In this document: positions 35,615 through 48,470 of the stretch, piece after piece | Numbering within the stretch: position 1 is the first letter of the stretch | Layout: each line of letters starts with the position of its first letter | Assembly (NCBI RefSeq): GCF_020379485.1 | Contig: NW_026015073.1 | Coordinates: 1 to 64,000, forward strand | From: Brassica napus | Taxonomy: Eukaryota > Streptophyta > Magnoliopsida > Brassicales > Brassicaceae | Direction: 5' to 3' | DNA length: 64,000 nucleotides | Position numbers and translations under genes: made by a program | The notes under the pieces: generated by a model | What the model was told of the DNA's origin: nothing | Databases searched by the model: none | The model's input: only the letters and a program-made list of their open reading frames with translations

Positions 35615-38600
35615 TCCCCTCCCTCTTGAACAGGTTCTGTCCTCAGAACATCTCCGTCATCTGCAATATAAGGAGACAAATCAGACACATTGAACGTTCG
35701 GGATACTTGGAACTCACCTGGCAGCTCTAGCCGGTAGGCATTGTCATTGATCCGGTCGAGCACTCGGAAAGGTCCGTCCCCCCGTGGGGATAATTTGCTC
35801 TTCCTCTCCTCCGGAAACCGTTCTGGCCTCATGTGGAGCCACACCCAGTCGCCTGGTTGGAAGATAACTTCTGTGCGTCCCTTGTTGAGTTTAATCCGGT
35901 TCCGTTCAGCCTTCTTCTCCAAAGTCTCCTTGACTTGCCGGTGCATGTTCTTCACAAACTCAGCCTTTTTGTCACCACTTTGGCTAACTTGCATGGCTGG
36001 GGGCAGTGCGGATAGGTCCATGGGCGTCTCTGGTCTAAAGCCATACACGATCTCAAAAGGGGAGAGGTTAGTAATAGAGTGCCTTGCATGGTTATAAGCA
36101 AACTCAATGAAAGGCAAACAACTTAACCAATTTCTAAGATTCTTACCCACCGTAGCCCTCAACAACTGAGAGAGTGTACGGTTTACTACCTCGGTCTGTC
36201 CGTCAGTCTGTGGGTGGCAAGTGGTCGAGAAGAGGAGCTTGGTTCCAAGCTTCTTCCACAATGTTCTCCAGAAGTGGCTGAGGAATTTTGTGTCTCGGTC
36301 GGACACAATCGTACGTGGCACTCCATGTAAGCGCACTACTTCCTTGAAGAAGAGATCAGCGGTTTGGCTTGCATCATTGGTCTTAGAACACGGAATGAAA
36401 TGTGCCATCTTGGAGAACCTGTCCACTACAACAAAAATGGAATCCTTGTGTTCTATCTTGGGCAAGCCCAGCACAAAGTCCATAGACAGATCAACCCATG
36501 GTGCAATAGGAATAGGTAAAGGCATGTGTAAACCATAAGGATGCGACCTGGATTTGGTTTTGAGACAGACAGTGCACTTGGAGCATAGGCTCTCGACGTA
36601 ACGCCTCATCCTGGGCCAATAGAAGTGATCGGAGAGGACGCTCAGGGTTTTGTCTCGGCCGAAATGCCCCATCAACCCGCCCCCATGAGCTTCTCGTGTC
36701 AGTAAGTCTCGCATGGAACCATGAGGAATGCACAGGCGCTTCTCCTTGAAGAGGAACCCGTCCTGCTGATAGAATGGACCCATGGCTCCCTTAGCCGTGT
36801 TACTGTAAAGCTCAGAAAAATCAGGGTCAGTTTCATAAGACATTTTAAGTTGTTCAAAACCCATGATCTTGGCCTCCATGGTGGTAATGAGCGTGTGGCG
36901 TCGGGATAGAGCGTCGGCCACTACGTTGTCCTTCCCCTTCTTGTACTTGATCACATAAGGAAAAGTCTCCACGAACTCCAGCCACCTAGCATGCCTCCTC
37001 TTGAGTGTGGTCTGGCCCCTCAAGTGTTTAAGAGTCTCGTGATCTGTATGAATAATAAACTCTTTAGACAGAAGATAATGTTGCCAAGTCTCAAGTGACC
37101 TTACTAGAGCATATAGCTCTTTATCATAGGTGGGGTAATTGAGGGCGGCTCCACTCAATTTCTCACTAAAGAAAGCCACTGGCCGGCCTCCTTGGGTCAG
37201 TACGGCTCCTATCCCTGTCCCTGAGGCATCACACTCAATCTCAAAAGGTTTATCAAAATCAGGAAGAGTTAGGACCGGTGCATGCGTCAAACTATATTTA
37301 AGCCTGTTGAAAGACTCCTCTTGGGCAGGTCCCCAAGTAAAGGATACATTCTTCTTGATCACGGAGGTCATTGGGGCGGCAATGGTACTGAAATCCTTCA
37401 CAAATCGTCGATAGAAACTGGCCAGGCCATGGAAGCTGCGGACATGTCCGATCGTGGTCGGGGTTGGCCAGTCTTGTATCGCCTTGATCTTCTCCTCATC
37501 AACCTTCAGTCCCTGTGAACTCACAACAAAGCCTAAAAATACCAACTGATCAGTGCAGAAAACACATTTCTTAAGGTTAGCATAAAGGCCTTCTTGCCTC
37601 AAGGCTTTCAAAACCTGTTCTAGATGTCCAATGTGTTCAGTTAAGGACCTGCTGTAAATCAGAATGTCATCAAAGTACACAACCACGAATTTACCAATGT
37701 AAGGTCGGAGGACCTCGTTCATGAGCCTCATGAATGTGCTAGGGGCGTTGGTAAGGCCGAACGGCATCACCAGCCATTCGTACAGCCCTTGCTTGGTCTT
37801 GAAGGCGGTTTTCCACTCATCTCCTTCCTTCATGCGGACTTGATGGTATCCACTCCTGAGATCAATCTTAGAAAACACAACAGACCCACTCAGTTCATCC
37901 AACATATCATCTAATCTAGGTATAGGGTACCGATATTTGATGGTTATGTTGTTGATGGCTCGGCAGTCCACACACATGCGCCACGTCCCATCCTTCTTAG
38001 GCACTAGTAGAACCGGGACCGCACAGGGACTAAGGCTCTCGCGGATGTAGCCTTTGTCCATGAGGTCTTGGACCTGCCTCTCCAACTCCTTAGCTTCCTC
38101 AGGGTTGACGCGGTAAGCGGCTCGGTTTGGTAGAGGTGCGCCGGGTACAAGGTCGATCTGATGTTCTATGCCACGGACAGGGGGCAAACCGGCAGGGATC
38201 TCGTCAGGGAAGACATCCTTGTAACGCCCCATGAGGTCTTGTACTACGTCCGGTACTTCAGGAGCTTCTAAACCTGCAAAACAACCTTCCTTAAAGATCA
38301 TTAGTAGCACCTGTGTCTCACGTTGTAATGATTTAAGTACTTGTCCGGAAGTCATGTAAAGGTTAGCGTTACTTACCTGGCTGGACTGCGTCATTGCCTT
38401 CTGCATATCATGAACTTCTTGAGGGCTGAGAGGTGCTAGGCTGTGCTTCTTGTTGTTGTGGACGAAACTGTAGATGTTGGTGCGGCCATGGTGAAGTGTC
38501 TCCTTGTCAAACTGCCACGGCCTTCCGAGAAGTATATGGCCGGCTTGCATGGGCACAACATCACACTTGACCTGGTCGTGGTACTTGCCAATACTGAAGG

Positions 38601-40041
38601 ACACAACAACTTGTTCGGCAATCTTGAGCTCAGTCTCATCATTGAGCCATTTGAGACGGTATGGTCGAGGATGGGCAGTTTTGACCAACCCTAGCTTGTC
38701 AACAAGATACTTGCTAGCCACGTTAGTACAAGATCCGCCATCTATGATCAAACTACATACCTTGTGATCAACACTACATCTGGTGTGGAAGATGTTCTCC
38801 CGCTGGATGGTCTCTGGGTCAAAGAGGGTGCTAAGGGCTCTCCGGGTCACTAGCAGCTCGCCTGTCTCCGGGTAGTCGGTTACTTCCTCATCAGAGATCG
38901 CTGCCGCGGCCTCTGCCTCATCTTGGGATTCATACTCGCCATCCCCCTTTAGGACCATCACTCGTTTGTTTGGACAATCCCGAGCATAGTGGCCCTTGCC
39001 CTGACACTTATAACAAATGATGTCACGAGTACGCAAATTTTGGGCTTGAGTCTTACCCTGCTCCGGCTTTGATGCATTGGACGATTCAGCCGGGTTTGTC
39101 TTGAATCGGCTCTCAATCTCAATCGTCTTGCCCTTGTCGCCTTGCTTTGAACCCGGTTGAGTCCAAGCAGGTTTACTGCGGCTGGTACTGGCCGTCTTGC
39201 GCTTGATGTGCTGCTCGGCTTGCGTAGCAAAGTGCAATAGATCGTTGAAGTCTTCATAGTGTTGTCTCTCCACCTTGCGGGCAATGCGGTCTTGCAGCCC
39301 TTCCAGGAATTGGGACATCATTGTCTCCTCGGGCTCGTCGGTCTCAAGCTTATTCCTAAGAGCCTCGAACTCCTCAAAGTATTCCTCCACAGTCTTAGTT
39401 CCCTGCGTAAGTTTACGAAAACGTTTTAGCACATCACGCTGGTAGTAAGATGGAATGTACCTCGCGCGAAGCTTGGTCCGCATCTCGGTCCAATTACGCG
39501 CTCTCCACACTGGCCCGGACTTGGCAACGTCTCGATCCCACCACGAAAGAGCATTGTCCGTCAGCTGGGCTGCTGCTAGGGCAACCTTCTTGGCTTCACT
39601 ATATTGGTAATAGTCGAAGATGTACTCCATGCGCTTCTCCCACACGATGTAGGCATCCGGATCAACCTTGCCAGCAAACGTTGGGGGATGAAGCTTAAGC
39701 GCCTTGCCTCCCAACCAGGGCTCTTCATCCTCTCGGTCTCGACCTCCCCTATGGTCGCGGCCTCCTCCTACTTGGGCCCGGGGTCCTCGCGCGTTCCTCC
39801 TACCTCCCCGGTTCGGCCTCTCCTCGTCCTGACTGTGCGTGTCATCGGTACTGTCCGCGTCCGAGTCAGTGTCATGCGGATCCGGCTGACGCCTTCCTGG
39901 TGGTCGAGGTCCGTTGGGCCTGCCTCCCTGCCGTAGCTGAGCAAGCTCGGCGGTGATAGTCCTAAGGCTCGCCCTAAGTTCTTCATTGTCAGCTAAGAGC
40001 TGAGCGTTTATGGCCGCTTGGTCTTGACCTACATCTCCCAT
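35302..40041 (-). CDS. Gag-Pol polyprotein of the CRM-like element
   Basis: A single uninterrupted frame of 1579 residues from the ATG at 40041 (MGDVGQDQ). Order, with approximate residues: Gag core with [21 protein letters not shown] (120-300); zinc knuckle [14 protein letters not shown] (about 345); protease [15 protein letters not shown] (about 430); reverse transcriptase with [17 protein letters not shown] and the catalytic YFDDILIYS (about 790); RNase H from [16 protein letters not shown] (about 935); integrase zinc region with CSKCTVC; then the D, D, E residues in [15 protein letters not shown] and [11 protein letters not shown] (about 1190-1285). A C-terminal tail with [10 protein letters not shown] follows, and the last 104 residues lie in the 3' LTR. 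No chromodomain is seen. No stops, frameshifts or missing catalytic residues were found. Confidence 0.93.
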   Translation of the reverse strand: MGDVGQDQAAINAQLLADNEELRASLRTITAELAQLRQGGRPNGPRPPGRRQPDPHDTDSDADSTDDTHSQDEERPNRGGRRNARGPRAQVGGGRDHRGGRDREDEEPWLGGKALKLHPPTFAGKVDPDAYIVWEKRMEYIFDYYQYSEAKKVALAAAQLTDNALSWWDRDVAKSGPVWRARNWTEMRTKLRARYIPSYYQRDVLKRFRKLTQGTKTVEEYFEEFEALRNKLETDEPEETMMSQFLEGLQDRIARKVERQHYEDFNDLLHFATQAEQHIKRKTASTSRSKPAWTQPGSKQGDKGKTIEIESRFKTNPAESSNASKPEQGKTQAQNLRTRDIICYKCQGKGHYARDCPNKRVMVLKGDGEYESQDEAEAAAAISDEEVTDYPETGELLVTRRALSTLFDPETIQRENIFHTRCSVDHKVCSLIIDGGSCTNVASKYLVDKLGLVKTAHPRPYRLKWLNDETELKIAEQVVVSFSIGKYHDQVKCDVVPMQAGHILLGRPWQFDKETLHHGRTNIYSFVHNNKKHSLAPLSPQEVHDMQKAMTQSSQVSNANLYMTSGQVLKSLQRETQVLLMIFKEGCFAGLEAPEVPDVVQDLMGRYKDVFPDEIPAGLPPVRGIEHQIDLVPGAPLPNRAAYRVNPEEAKELERQVQDLMDKGYIRESLSPCAVPVLLVPKKDGTWRMCVDCRAINNITIKYRYPIPRLDDMLDELSGSVVFSKIDLRSGYHQVRMKEGDEWKTAFKTKQGLYEWLVMPFGLTNAPSTFMRLMNEVLRPYIGKFVVVYFDDILIYSRSLTEHIGHLEQVLKALRQEGLYANLKKCVFCTDQLVFLGFVVSSQGLKVDEEKIKAIQDWPTPTTIGHVRSFHGLASFYRRFVKDFSTIAAPMTSVIKKNVSFTWGPAQEESFNRLKYSLTHAPVLTLPDFDKPFEIECDASGTGIGAVLTQGGRPVAFFSEKLSGAALNYPTYDKELYALVRSLETWQHYLLSKEFIIHTDHETLKHLRGQTTLKRRHARWLEFVETFPYVIKYKKGKDNVVADALSRRHTLITTMEAKIMGFEQLKMSYETDPDFSELYSNTAKGAMGPFYQQDGFLFKEKRLCIPHGSMRDLLTREAHGGGLMGHFGRDKTLSVLSDHFYWPRMRRYVESLCSKCTVCLKTKSRSHPYGLHMPLPIPIAPWVDLSMDFVLGLPKIEHKDSIFVVVDRFSKMAHFIPCSKTNDASQTADLFFKEVVRLHGVPRTIVSDRDTKFLSHFWRTLWKKLGTKLLFSTTCHPQTDGQTEVVNRTLSQLLRATVGKNLRNWLSCLPFIEFAYNHARHSITNLSPFEIVYGFRPETPMDLSALPPAMQVSQSGDKKAEFVKNMHRQVKETLEKKAERNRIKLNKGRTEVIFQPGDWVWLHMRPERFPEERKSKLSPRGDGPFRVLDRINDNAYRLELPGEFQVSRTFNVSDLSPYIADDGDVLRTEPVQEGGDVVVPTTEVPIIRKGPTTRSGSRVIRAGFAKAVQELLAQEQTGFKQLLIQELADLKLEDTSESLEVPDSFHSSQFSSIDQNGAGLIISTFILNPSNPLASGSEM
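35615..35628 (-). other. Polypurine tract of the CRM-like element
   Basis: On the minus strand CAAGAGGGAGGGGA lies directly before the 3' LTR start TGTTGTAG. It lies inside the polyprotein gene, because coding continues into the LTR. Confidence 0.8.
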
Positions 40042-40377
40042 AGTTCTCTGCAAAGAAACTTCAAAGAAAGATTAAAAGGCAAGGGGGGGGGGGGGGGTTA
40101 AATAGTTGCTTGGGTCGGATACGTTGAGTATCGACCAAGGCTAAGAGTAAATGCAAGAATTTATGGTAAAAATCGAATCAAGTTGAAAAAAAAGGAAAGA
40201 TGAATATTATTTATTTTTTTTGATTTTCGAAAACTTGGAAAGAAAGTAAAACTTCTTTTTAAAAAAAATGGAAAACTTGGAGAAAAATCCGAAAATTTAA
40301 AAAGGAAAGTAAATATTTTTTTTTTTGAATGGTGACGGCTAGGGTTCAGAAAGAACTGAGTTTCGCAGGAAACTTCA
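40042..40377 (-). other. Leader of the CRM-like element
   Basis: Non-coding stretch between primer site and ATG. It is A/T-rich with homopolymers: a run of fifteen G on the plus strand (40083-40097; C in the transcript) and several long A or T runs. No gene or clear signal is visible beyond these. Confidence 0.7.
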
Positions 40378-40389
40378 GCTCTGATACCA
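40378..40389 (-). other. Primer binding site of the CRM-like element (initiator Met tRNA type)
   Basis: On the minus strand TGGTATCAGAGC begins three bases after the LTR end ACAACA. This sets the element orientation and marks 40393-41477 as the 5' LTR. Confidence 0.88.
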
Positions 40390-40392
40390 AAA

Positions 40393-41477
40393 TGTTGTAG
40401 GCACGGGTCGGAGGGTCGAACGGACGGACGGACGCACGGACGGATGGCCGTTCCGCGGTTCAGCTTTGCCTCGGACGGATGGTACTGGCCGGCTCGTCTC
40501 TTGCTTGCGATCGAACCTGAACAGATAGGGAACTTTTAATGAATCTTTAACAGGAACAAGAACAGAAACAAGATATGATTCTTTTGGTTTTTATGGAATT
40601 GATTGAATGAAATCTAAAACAAAAGATAAGAAAGGAGAAGATTGGCGGATGGGATCAGCTGCTGGACGTATGTCTCTCTCAGCTAGATGCCTAGGTCGGA
40701 CAGGAAGATAGGTATGGATCCGGCTCTTGCTGGACGTATGTCTCTCTCAAGATTCGGACAAGGAATGGAATGGATCGAAGGACGCCACAAAGAACAATGG
40801 ATCGGCTCTTTGATATATCACACGGCTGCTCTCAATGTTTCACACAACTGAAAGACTTAGGGTTTCCTTTGCTAAAGCAAATCGATTTCATAAAAAGACT
40901 TGGCCGAAAATTTGGCTACTACAAGAGTTTAAATAGCTGTTCCTTAATGGACTCTAAAAGATAAAAAGGCCTAGACAAATGGCCATAGTCTTAACCGAAA
41001 ATAAATTAAAGAAAAGCAATAGACCGGTCGCGGCTTGAGATGTCCGGATCAGAACTCATAGTATGCTTGCATGTTGCCTCATTAAAACCTTTCGGAAAAA
41101 CCCAGTGGGACAAAACCCGATAAGGAAAAAGAGTACAACACATACTACTCCTTCTGATGGACGGCTACATCTCTGAACCGGAAGCAAGTGGGTTGGATGG
41201 ATTGAGGATGAAGGTGGAAATGATCAGGCCGGCTCCATTCTGGTCGATGGAGGAGAATTGGCTTGAATGGAAGGAGTCTGGAACCTCTAATGACTCGCTG
41301 GTGTCTTCAAGCTTTAAGTCGGCCAACTCCTGGATCAATAGTTGCTTGAATCCGGTTTGTTCCTGTGCAAGCAACTCCTGGACGGCTTTGGCAAATCCAG
41401 CCCTTATAACCCTTGAGCCGGACCTTGTGGTAGGACCTTTGCGGATGATGGGAACCTCAGTCGTGGGTACTACAACA
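40393..41477 (-). mobile_element. 5' LTR of the CRM-like element
   Basis: 1085 bp, matching the 3' LTR base for base as far as can be read. A possible TATA-like TATTTAAA lies near 40927-40936 on the minus strand, about 540 bp from the LTR start. The next five bases, TGATA, are the right target duplication. Confidence 0.9.
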
Positions 41478-44400
41478 TGATATGTGTACTGATGGACAGC
41501 CACGGACGTCCTGTGTGTGCGGAACGGCACAAATGGACAAACACAGCAGTCTTGTGTGTGCTGACGAACACACATGGACGTCCTGTGTGTGCTGACGGAC
41601 AGCCATAGACAGCTACGAACGTCCTGTGCGTCCTGGCGGACACCCACAGGCACACACGGACAGCCACAGACGTCCTGTGTGTGCTGACGGACAGCCACGG
41701 ACAGACACAGACGTGCTGTGTTTGCTGGCGGACTCCCACGGACGTCATGTGTGTACTGAACAGACAGCCCACGTGGGCCAAATCACCCAAACAGTCCACG
41801 GGAAGGGCCAGAATGCTGAGTCCAAGGACCAACGTGCTGATATGTGTACTGATGGACAGCCACGGACGTCCTGTGTTTGCTGACAGACACAGACGAACAC
41901 ACACGGACACACACGGACAGCCACGGATGTCCTGTGTGTGCTGGCGGACACCCACGGCCGTCCTGTGTGTACTGACCAGACAGCCCACGTGGGCCAAAAT
42001 CACCCAAACAGTCCACGGGAGGGGTCAACGTGCTGAGTCCAAGGACCAACGTGCTGATATGTGTACTGATGGACAGCCACGAACGTCCTGTGTGTGCTGA
42101 TGGACACACACAGACACACACGGACAGCCCCGGACGTCCTATTTGTGCTGACGAACACACACAGACACACACGGACAGCCCCAGACGTCCTGTGTGTGCA
42201 GACGGACACACACGGACGTCCTGTGTGTGCTGACGGACACACACGGACGTCCTGTGTGTGCTGATGGACACCCACAGACGTCCTGTGTGTACTGAAAAGA
42301 CAGCCCACGTGGGCCAAAATCACCCGAACAGTCCACGGGAAGGGTCAGCGTGCTGAGTCCAAGGACCAACGTGCTGATATGTGTACTGACGGACACCCAC
42401 AGACGTCCTGTGTGTGCTGGTGGACACCCACGGACGTCCTGTGTGTACTGAACAGACAGCCCACGTGGGCCAAAATCACCCAAACAGTCCACGAGAAGGG
42501 CCAGCGTGCTCACTCCAAGGACCAACGTGCTGATATGTGTAAGGATGGAGAGCCACTGACGTTCTTTGTGTGCTGACGGACACAGACGGACACACACGGA
42601 CGCACACAGACAGCCACGGAAGTACGGTGTGTGCTGGTAGACACCCACGGACGTCCTGTGTGTACTGAACACACAGCCCACGAGGGCCAAAATCACCCGA
42701 ACAGTCCGCAGGAAGGGTCAGCGTGCTGAGTCCAAGGACCAACGTGTTGATATGCGTACTGATGGACAGCCACGTACGTTATGTGTGTGCTGATGGACAC
42801 ACACGGACAAACACGGAAAACCCCAGATATCCTGTGTGTGCTGACGGACATACACGGACGTCATGTGTGTGCTGACGGACACCCACAGACGTCATGTGTG
42901 TACTGAACAGACAGCCCACGTGGGCAAAAATCACCCAAACAGTCCATAGGAAGGGACAGCGTGCTGAGTCCAAGGACCAGCGTGCTGATATGTGTACTGA
43001 TGGACAGCCACAGATGTCATGTGTTTGCGGAATGGCACACATGGACACACACAGACGTCCTGTGTGTGCTGACGGACAGCCACAGACAGCTACGAACGTC
43101 CTGTGCGTGCTGGTGGACACCCACAGACACACACGGACAGCCACGGACGTCCTGTGTGTGCTGACGGACAGCCACAGACAGGCACAGACGTGATGTGTGT
43201 GCTGGCGGACTCCCACAGACGTCCTGTGTGTACTGAACAGACAGCCCACGTGGGCCAAAATCACCCAAACAGTCCACGGGAAGGGCCAGCATGCTGAGTC
43301 CAAGGACCAATGTGCTGATATGTGTACTGATGGACAGCCACGCACGTCCTGTGTTTGCTGACGGACACAGACGAACACACACGGACACACACGGACAGCC
43401 ACGGATGTCCTGTGTGTGCTGGCGGACACCCATGGCCGTCCTGTGTGTACTGACCAGACAGCCCACGTGGGCCAAAATCACCCAAACAGTCCACAGGAAG
43501 GGTCAACGTGCTGAGTCCAAGGACCAACGTGCTGATATGTGTACTGATGGACAGCCACGAATGTCCTGTGTGTGCTGACGGACACACACAGACACACACG
43601 GACAGCCCCGGACGTCCTGTGTGTGCTGACGAACACACACGGACGTCCTGTGTGTGCTGACGGACACCCACAGACGTCCTGTGTGTACTGAACAGACTGC
43701 CCACCTGGGCCAAAATCACCCGAACAGTCCACAGGAAGGGTCAGCATGCTGAGTCCAAGGACCAATGTGCTGATATGTGTACTGACGGACACCCACGGAC
43801 GTCCTGTGTGTGCTGACGGACACACACGGACACACACGGACACACACGGACAGTCACGGACATCCTGTGTGTGCTGACGGACAGCCACGGACGTCCTGTG
43901 TGTGCTGGCAGACACCCATGGATGTCCTGTGTGTATTGAACAGACAGCCCACGTGGGCCAAAATCACCCAAATAGTCCACGGGAAGGGCCAGCGTGCTGA
44001 GTCCAAGGACCAACGTGCTGATATGTGTACTGATGGACAGCCACAGACGTCCTCTGTGTGCTGACGGACACACACGGACACACACAGACAGCCACAGACG
44101 CCCTGTGTGTGTGTGCTGGCGGACACCCACGGACGTCCTGCGTGTACTAAAAAGACAGCCCATGAGGGCCAAAATCACCCGAACAGTCCACGAGAAGGGT
44201 CAGCGTGCTGAGTCCAAGGACCAACGTGCTGATATGTGTACTGATGGAAAGCCACAGACATCCTGTGTGTGCTGACGGACACACACGGACACACACGGAC
44301 AGCCACGAACGTCCTGTGTGTGCTGACGGACACTCATGGACGTCCTGTGTGTGCTGACGGACACCCACGGCCGTCCTGTGTGTACTGAACAGACCGCCCA

Positions 44401-44639
44401 CGTCGGCCAAAATCACCCGTACAGTCCACGGGAAGGGCCAGCGTGCTGATATGTGTACTGATGGACAGCCACGGACGTCCTGTGTGTGCTGACGGACACA
44501 CACGGACACACACGGACACACACGGACAGCCACAGACGTCCTGTGTGTGCGGACGGACACCCACAGACGTCTTGTGTGTACTGAACAGACAGCCCACGTG
44601 GGCCAAAATCACCCGAATAGTCCACTGGAAGGGGCAGCG
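41478..44639. repeat. Satellite-like array, segment 4
   Basis: It continues segment 3 after the CRM-like element and corresponds in order to about 29704-32851. Core-motif intervals 218, 319, 159, 218, 239 repeat those from about 25604 and 30003. It ends at the B2 LTR with the same junction seen at 32851. Confidence 0.85.
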
Positions 44640-46621
44640 TGTAAGACCCGAACCCTGGCCTCTCGACCTTATGGAGTCCGCAGGCTTACTTATTAATTTC
44701 TTTGCTTGTTTGATCCATTTTAAGTCTTTTATTTACTAAGTCATATTCGAATATGAGGTTCATAAACAAAGGAACAGATTGCACAGCGGAATAACAATGT
44801 ATAAACTTTGTATTACTTAGAAACATGAGATTCAATACACAACTTCTTAACAGGCTCATAGACAATCACTAGTTCATCCCTAGCATCATCTAACGACACG
44901 TTACACAGCCTCTCACTGACCGAGCCTTCACGGCTCCTTGGCTTGACCAGAACCATCCTTAGTTCCTGAAACCACAACCAGATAAGCATTAATCATAACC
45001 GAGAATAGAACGGATTGATTCCACAAAGCTTGGCTTGGTTCCTAGAACTTAGATAAACCTCAGTCAACATAATCATAAAACGTATGAACCTACCTACCGT
45101 ATCCTAAGTCATTCAACCAACTACCCCTTGACTTAGAATCAGATAGATAGTCCAGAATAGAAATATACAGAACACACGAACAGATCCGGATCGTCCCCAA
45201 AGACCAATCCGTCAAACCGGATATAATCTAGGTGCGACCGGCCAATAGAGTCCTCAATGGCCCAACGGACTCCCTTACCTGATCCGGCCTTAGGCCTGGA
45301 TCCAATCGGCCGAGTAAGCCTCAAGCCTAATCCGGAAGGCTTAGCAACCGGTTAGACCTTGCGACTCTACCTTGGCTTAGACAAACCGTGACCTTGTCTT
45401 AACAAGACAAGCCATAGGCTGATCCATAAGGATCGGTCCTAACCTGTCTCGAAAGACACCGTTTGGAACATGCACCCTTTGGCCATTCCTGCCTCTTGGA
45501 CACTCATGACTCTTGACAACTCGTGCCCTTTGGGTCATTCCCAACCGTTCGTCCTATCCGCCCAGTCTTGGTGCGATCGGATCATCCGACTAACCGACCC
45601 GTGTCTAGGCTAGCGGTTTGGTTATGTTCGGCCAAAGCCTAGGGACGTGTCCCTTGGACTCAACCAACACAACCTTTCGTGTTTAACCAGAGAGAAGAGA
45701 AGGGAAACGAATTGAAACAGATAAGGAGAGCCGGATGGGACTTAGGAACCAAGCATAGCCTCGGTGCGGTCGCATGGACCAGACCATTCGTTCGGTCTGA
45801 TTGAGCCACGGCCCATCACATACCTTGTGAACCACGTCTGGGTTCTCCATGCTCTTCTCCTTGTCTTGATCTCCCATTCTTGACCGGAGTTAGTTCTCAA
45901 ACGATCAGAGTCGCCGGAACACAACACCACCACAATCGGCCTTTCTCTTGGCTGGAACTCTCTCTTTCTCTCTTTCTTTCTCTCTACGTTTTTCTCTTGA
46001 GTATTTTACTCTGGAATTGGATAATGAAATCGACCAGAGAGCCACCATATTTATAGAAAACGAGGGGGCAAGTCTTGCCCCACGAACAGGCATGACTTGC
46101 TAGCGAATGGGCACCATCGGCCAAGGGTTGTCCCCTTTCGACCACTTGCATCCCTTTGCCCAACCCACGCCCCAGGCTTCCTGGACGTAGCCCACGGCCT
46201 TGTCCAAAGACCCAACAGCCCATGGCCTCATGGCCGGACCTCACAGCCCGCCACTGACCTGGACCCGGACAATCGGCCTAAAGCCCGGACAGTCAGTCTA
46301 GCTGAGATGAGCTGACTCTCAGCTGTCTCAGCTGAGTGAGCTAGTAGTCCAGCTAGTGGAGCTGACTTAGTAGGGACTGAGCTGGAGTGAACTGAACCTA
46401 GCTTCATTGAGCTGGCCGAGCTACTCGTCCACTTTGTCCAGTTACCGTCTTACTCGTCCTAGCTATCTCTTAGCTTGTATAAGGTTAAGTCTAAGTTTTC
46501 TTATGTCCTTAACCTTCTTTCTCGACCATGGAATGCTTGCCTTGATGTCCTAAGACTGGCTTGCACGTTTCCTCGAACCATGGCCGTCCCAACAATCCTA
46601 TTCAGGATTGGGGGCGTGACA
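44640..46621 (-). mobile_element. 3' LTR of B2
   Basis: 1982 bp; minus-strand ends TGTCACGCCCCCAATCC...GGGTCTTACA. It aligns with the B1 LTR. It contains the TATA box (about 46048-46054), the pyrimidine tract (about 45955-45990) and the AGCT-rich tract (about 46299-46470). The flank at its outer end is satellite (CAGCG, 44635-44639). The matching duplication cannot be found because the 5' end of B2 is lost. Confidence 0.85.
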
Positions 46622-47035
46622 AGTCTCCCCCCCTTGGGATGGATTCGTCCTTGAATCCGAATCGAATGCTTCCTCGGAAACAAACTGATCCAACCACTCT
46701 GGGTACTCTGCTTTCTTTCTAGCTTCGGTTTCCCAAGTGATTATATCCTGACAATTACAGTCCCAGACGACCTTGACCATCTGGACCGTCTTCTTCCTTG
46801 TTGCTTTTTCCATCCTATCTATGATTCGAACTGGCCTCGTTTCCAAGGTTAGGTTCTTACCAAGATCGTCTGGAATGGCAGGAAGAGCGATGTCTTGGTC
46901 CGTCAAACATTTCTGAAGTTGGGAGACGTGGAACGCATTATGAAATGCGTCCATCTTGTCCGGCAAGTCCAACTTGTAGGCCACCATCTCAACTCTTTCA
47001 ATGACCTTGAACGCACCCAAGTATCTCGGATCTAA
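46598..47035 (-). pseudogene. Integrase C-terminus of B2 with chromodomain-like tail
   Basis: The translation has GAFKVIERVEMVAYKLDLP and FHNAFHVSQLQKCLTD, typical of the GPY/F-type integrase end. KVVWDCNCQDIITWETEARKK and AEYPEWLDQF follow, which resemble a chromovirus chromodomain. That domain is thought to guide insertion to certain chromatin. The frame runs a few codons into the 3' LTR before stopping. A TAG at about 47036-47038 separates it from the integrase core upstream. This tail is the reason for calling family B chromovirus-like; the Tekay/Del label is tentative. Confidence 0.75.
46622..46636 (-). other. Polypurine tract of B2
   Basis: On the minus strand AAGGGGGGGAGACT directly precedes the LTR. 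B4 has the related AAGTGGGGGAGACT at 54857-54870. Confidence 0.75.
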
Positions 47036-48148
47036 CTTCTATCTTCTGGAAATCCAGACTCGTCCTTTGAAGGTAATCATTTTGAGATACACCAAGTCAC
47101 CTACTTGAAACTCAAGATCTTTCCTTCTTCGATCTGCATAGTTCTTTTGGCGGTCTTGTGCCTGTCTCATCTTGTCCCTCAAGAACTTGATCTTTTCGGT
47201 TGTCTCTTCGACAATCTCCGGACCAATCATGCTGTGTTCCCCAACTTGGGTCCAGCATAAGGGTGTCCTGCATGGACGCCAATACAGAGCTTCGTATGGC
47301 GACATGCCAATACTACTATGGAAGCTATTGTTGTAAGCAAATTCTACCAGAGGTAGATGTTTCTCCCAGGAATCACCCCAGTCTAGAACACATGCTCGCA
47401 ACATATCTTCCAATGTCTGGATCGTTCGTTCAGACTGTCCATCCGTCTGTGGGTGATAGGCTGTACTCATGTTCACTCTTGTTCCTAAAGCCTTTTGGAA
47501 AGCCCTCCAGAAGTCAGATGTGAACCTTGAATCCCTATCTGAAACTATGCTTGCCGGCACACCATGTAGTCGGACGATCTCATCAATGTACTTATGTACA
47601 ATCTGATCTACCCCATCCGACTTTTTGATAGCCAGGAAGTGTGCTGATTTGGTCAGGCGATCAACCACAACCCAAACCGGATCTTTCTTACTCCTCGTGG
47701 TAGGGAACCCAGTCACAAAGTCCATTGTGATGTGATCCCATTTCCATTCCGGAATACGCAAGCTTTGCAATAACCCACTAGGCACTTGATGTTCTGCTTT
47801 GATGAGTTGGCAAGTGGAACACTTGGCCACCCACTCCGCGACATCTGCCTTCATACGGATCCAATGATAGAACTTCTTAAGGTTCTGGTACATCTTGGTC
47901 GCACCAGGATGAACCGAGAATCTGGACTTATGAGCCTCCCTCATAATCTCTTCCCTTAGACTTCTATCATTAGGAACACTGATCCGACCGTTTCCTAGGA
48001 TGGTACCATCCTTTGCAGTTTGGTACTCCGTCCTATCATTCTGAGCAACCTTGTTCAGGTTCTCGTCCTGACCTTGAGCCAACCGAATTCGGGTAAGCAG
48101 GTCGGCCTGATTGACCGCCTCTAATCCGAGTGGTTCAGACTCTTTGGT
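47036..48148 (-). pseudogene. Integrase core of B2
   Basis: The 347-codon open stretch (48082 to 47039) holds the zinc-binding region ([17 protein letters not shown] ... CSTCQLIKAEH). The catalytic D, D and E lie in ITMDFVTGFP, SIVSDRDSRF and HPQTDGQSERT. KNYADRRRKDLEFQVGDLVYL follows. All catalytic residues are present. A stop near 48150 upstream and one at 47036-47038 downstream break the protein. This is the best preserved family B integrase here and shows what was cut in B1 and B3. Confidence 0.88.
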
Positions 48149-48470
48149 TCATGCGTTCAACCGTAGGGCACGAAACGTACCGTCCAGGTCGTCCGCTTCT
48201 CGTTCGGCTGATACGTCGGCCCTTCTTCGGCTCAAGGCATCTGCGACCAAATTAGCCTTTCCCGGATGATAGGTGATATCCAGATCGTAATCAGCTACAA
48301 ACTCCATCCACCTTCTCTGCCTTAAGTTTAACTCAGGCTGGGTGAATATATACTTAAGACTCTTATGGTCCGTAAGTATCTGAACCATGGCACCATACAA
48401 GTATGATCGCCAAATCTTTAAGGCGAACACTACCGCAGCCATTTCAAGGTCATGGGTGGGGAAAAGTTTC
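48149..48470 (-). pseudogene. RNase H C-terminal part of B2
   Basis: It reads [20 protein letters not shown] and [21 protein letters not shown], then the [14 protein letters not shown] linker. A frameshift near 48465 (extra bases relative to B1 and B3) disconnects it from RT, and a stop near 48150 from integrase. Confidence 0.8.

Larger units (their letters stand above)
34530..41477 (-). mobile_element. Intact CRM-like centromeric-type retrotransposon
   Basis: A complete 6948-bp element with two 1085-bp LTRs that look identical by eye, one long open polyprotein gene, a primer site, a polypurine tract and a perfect target duplication TGATA (34525-34529, 41478-41482). The polyprotein gene extends about 310 bp into the 3' LTR and no chromodomain is visible. 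Both points are known of the CRM lineage of chromoviruses, which often sits in plant centromeres. Lineage is inferred from these traits and the protease/zinc-knuckle style. It is the youngest-looking and only apparently autonomous element in the window. Confidence 0.85.

Noticed and set aside
35294..35629. Plus-strand frames inside the CRM-like LTRs (also 41157-41480)
   Set aside because: They are shadows of the polyprotein C-terminus, which is on the minus strand and belongs to a long intact frame.
41165..41698. Minus-strand frame joining satellite to the polyprotein C-terminus in the 5' LTR of the CRM-like element
   Set aside because: The 5' LTR carries the same coding tail only because LTRs are identical. 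The upstream part is satellite, so this is not a gene.
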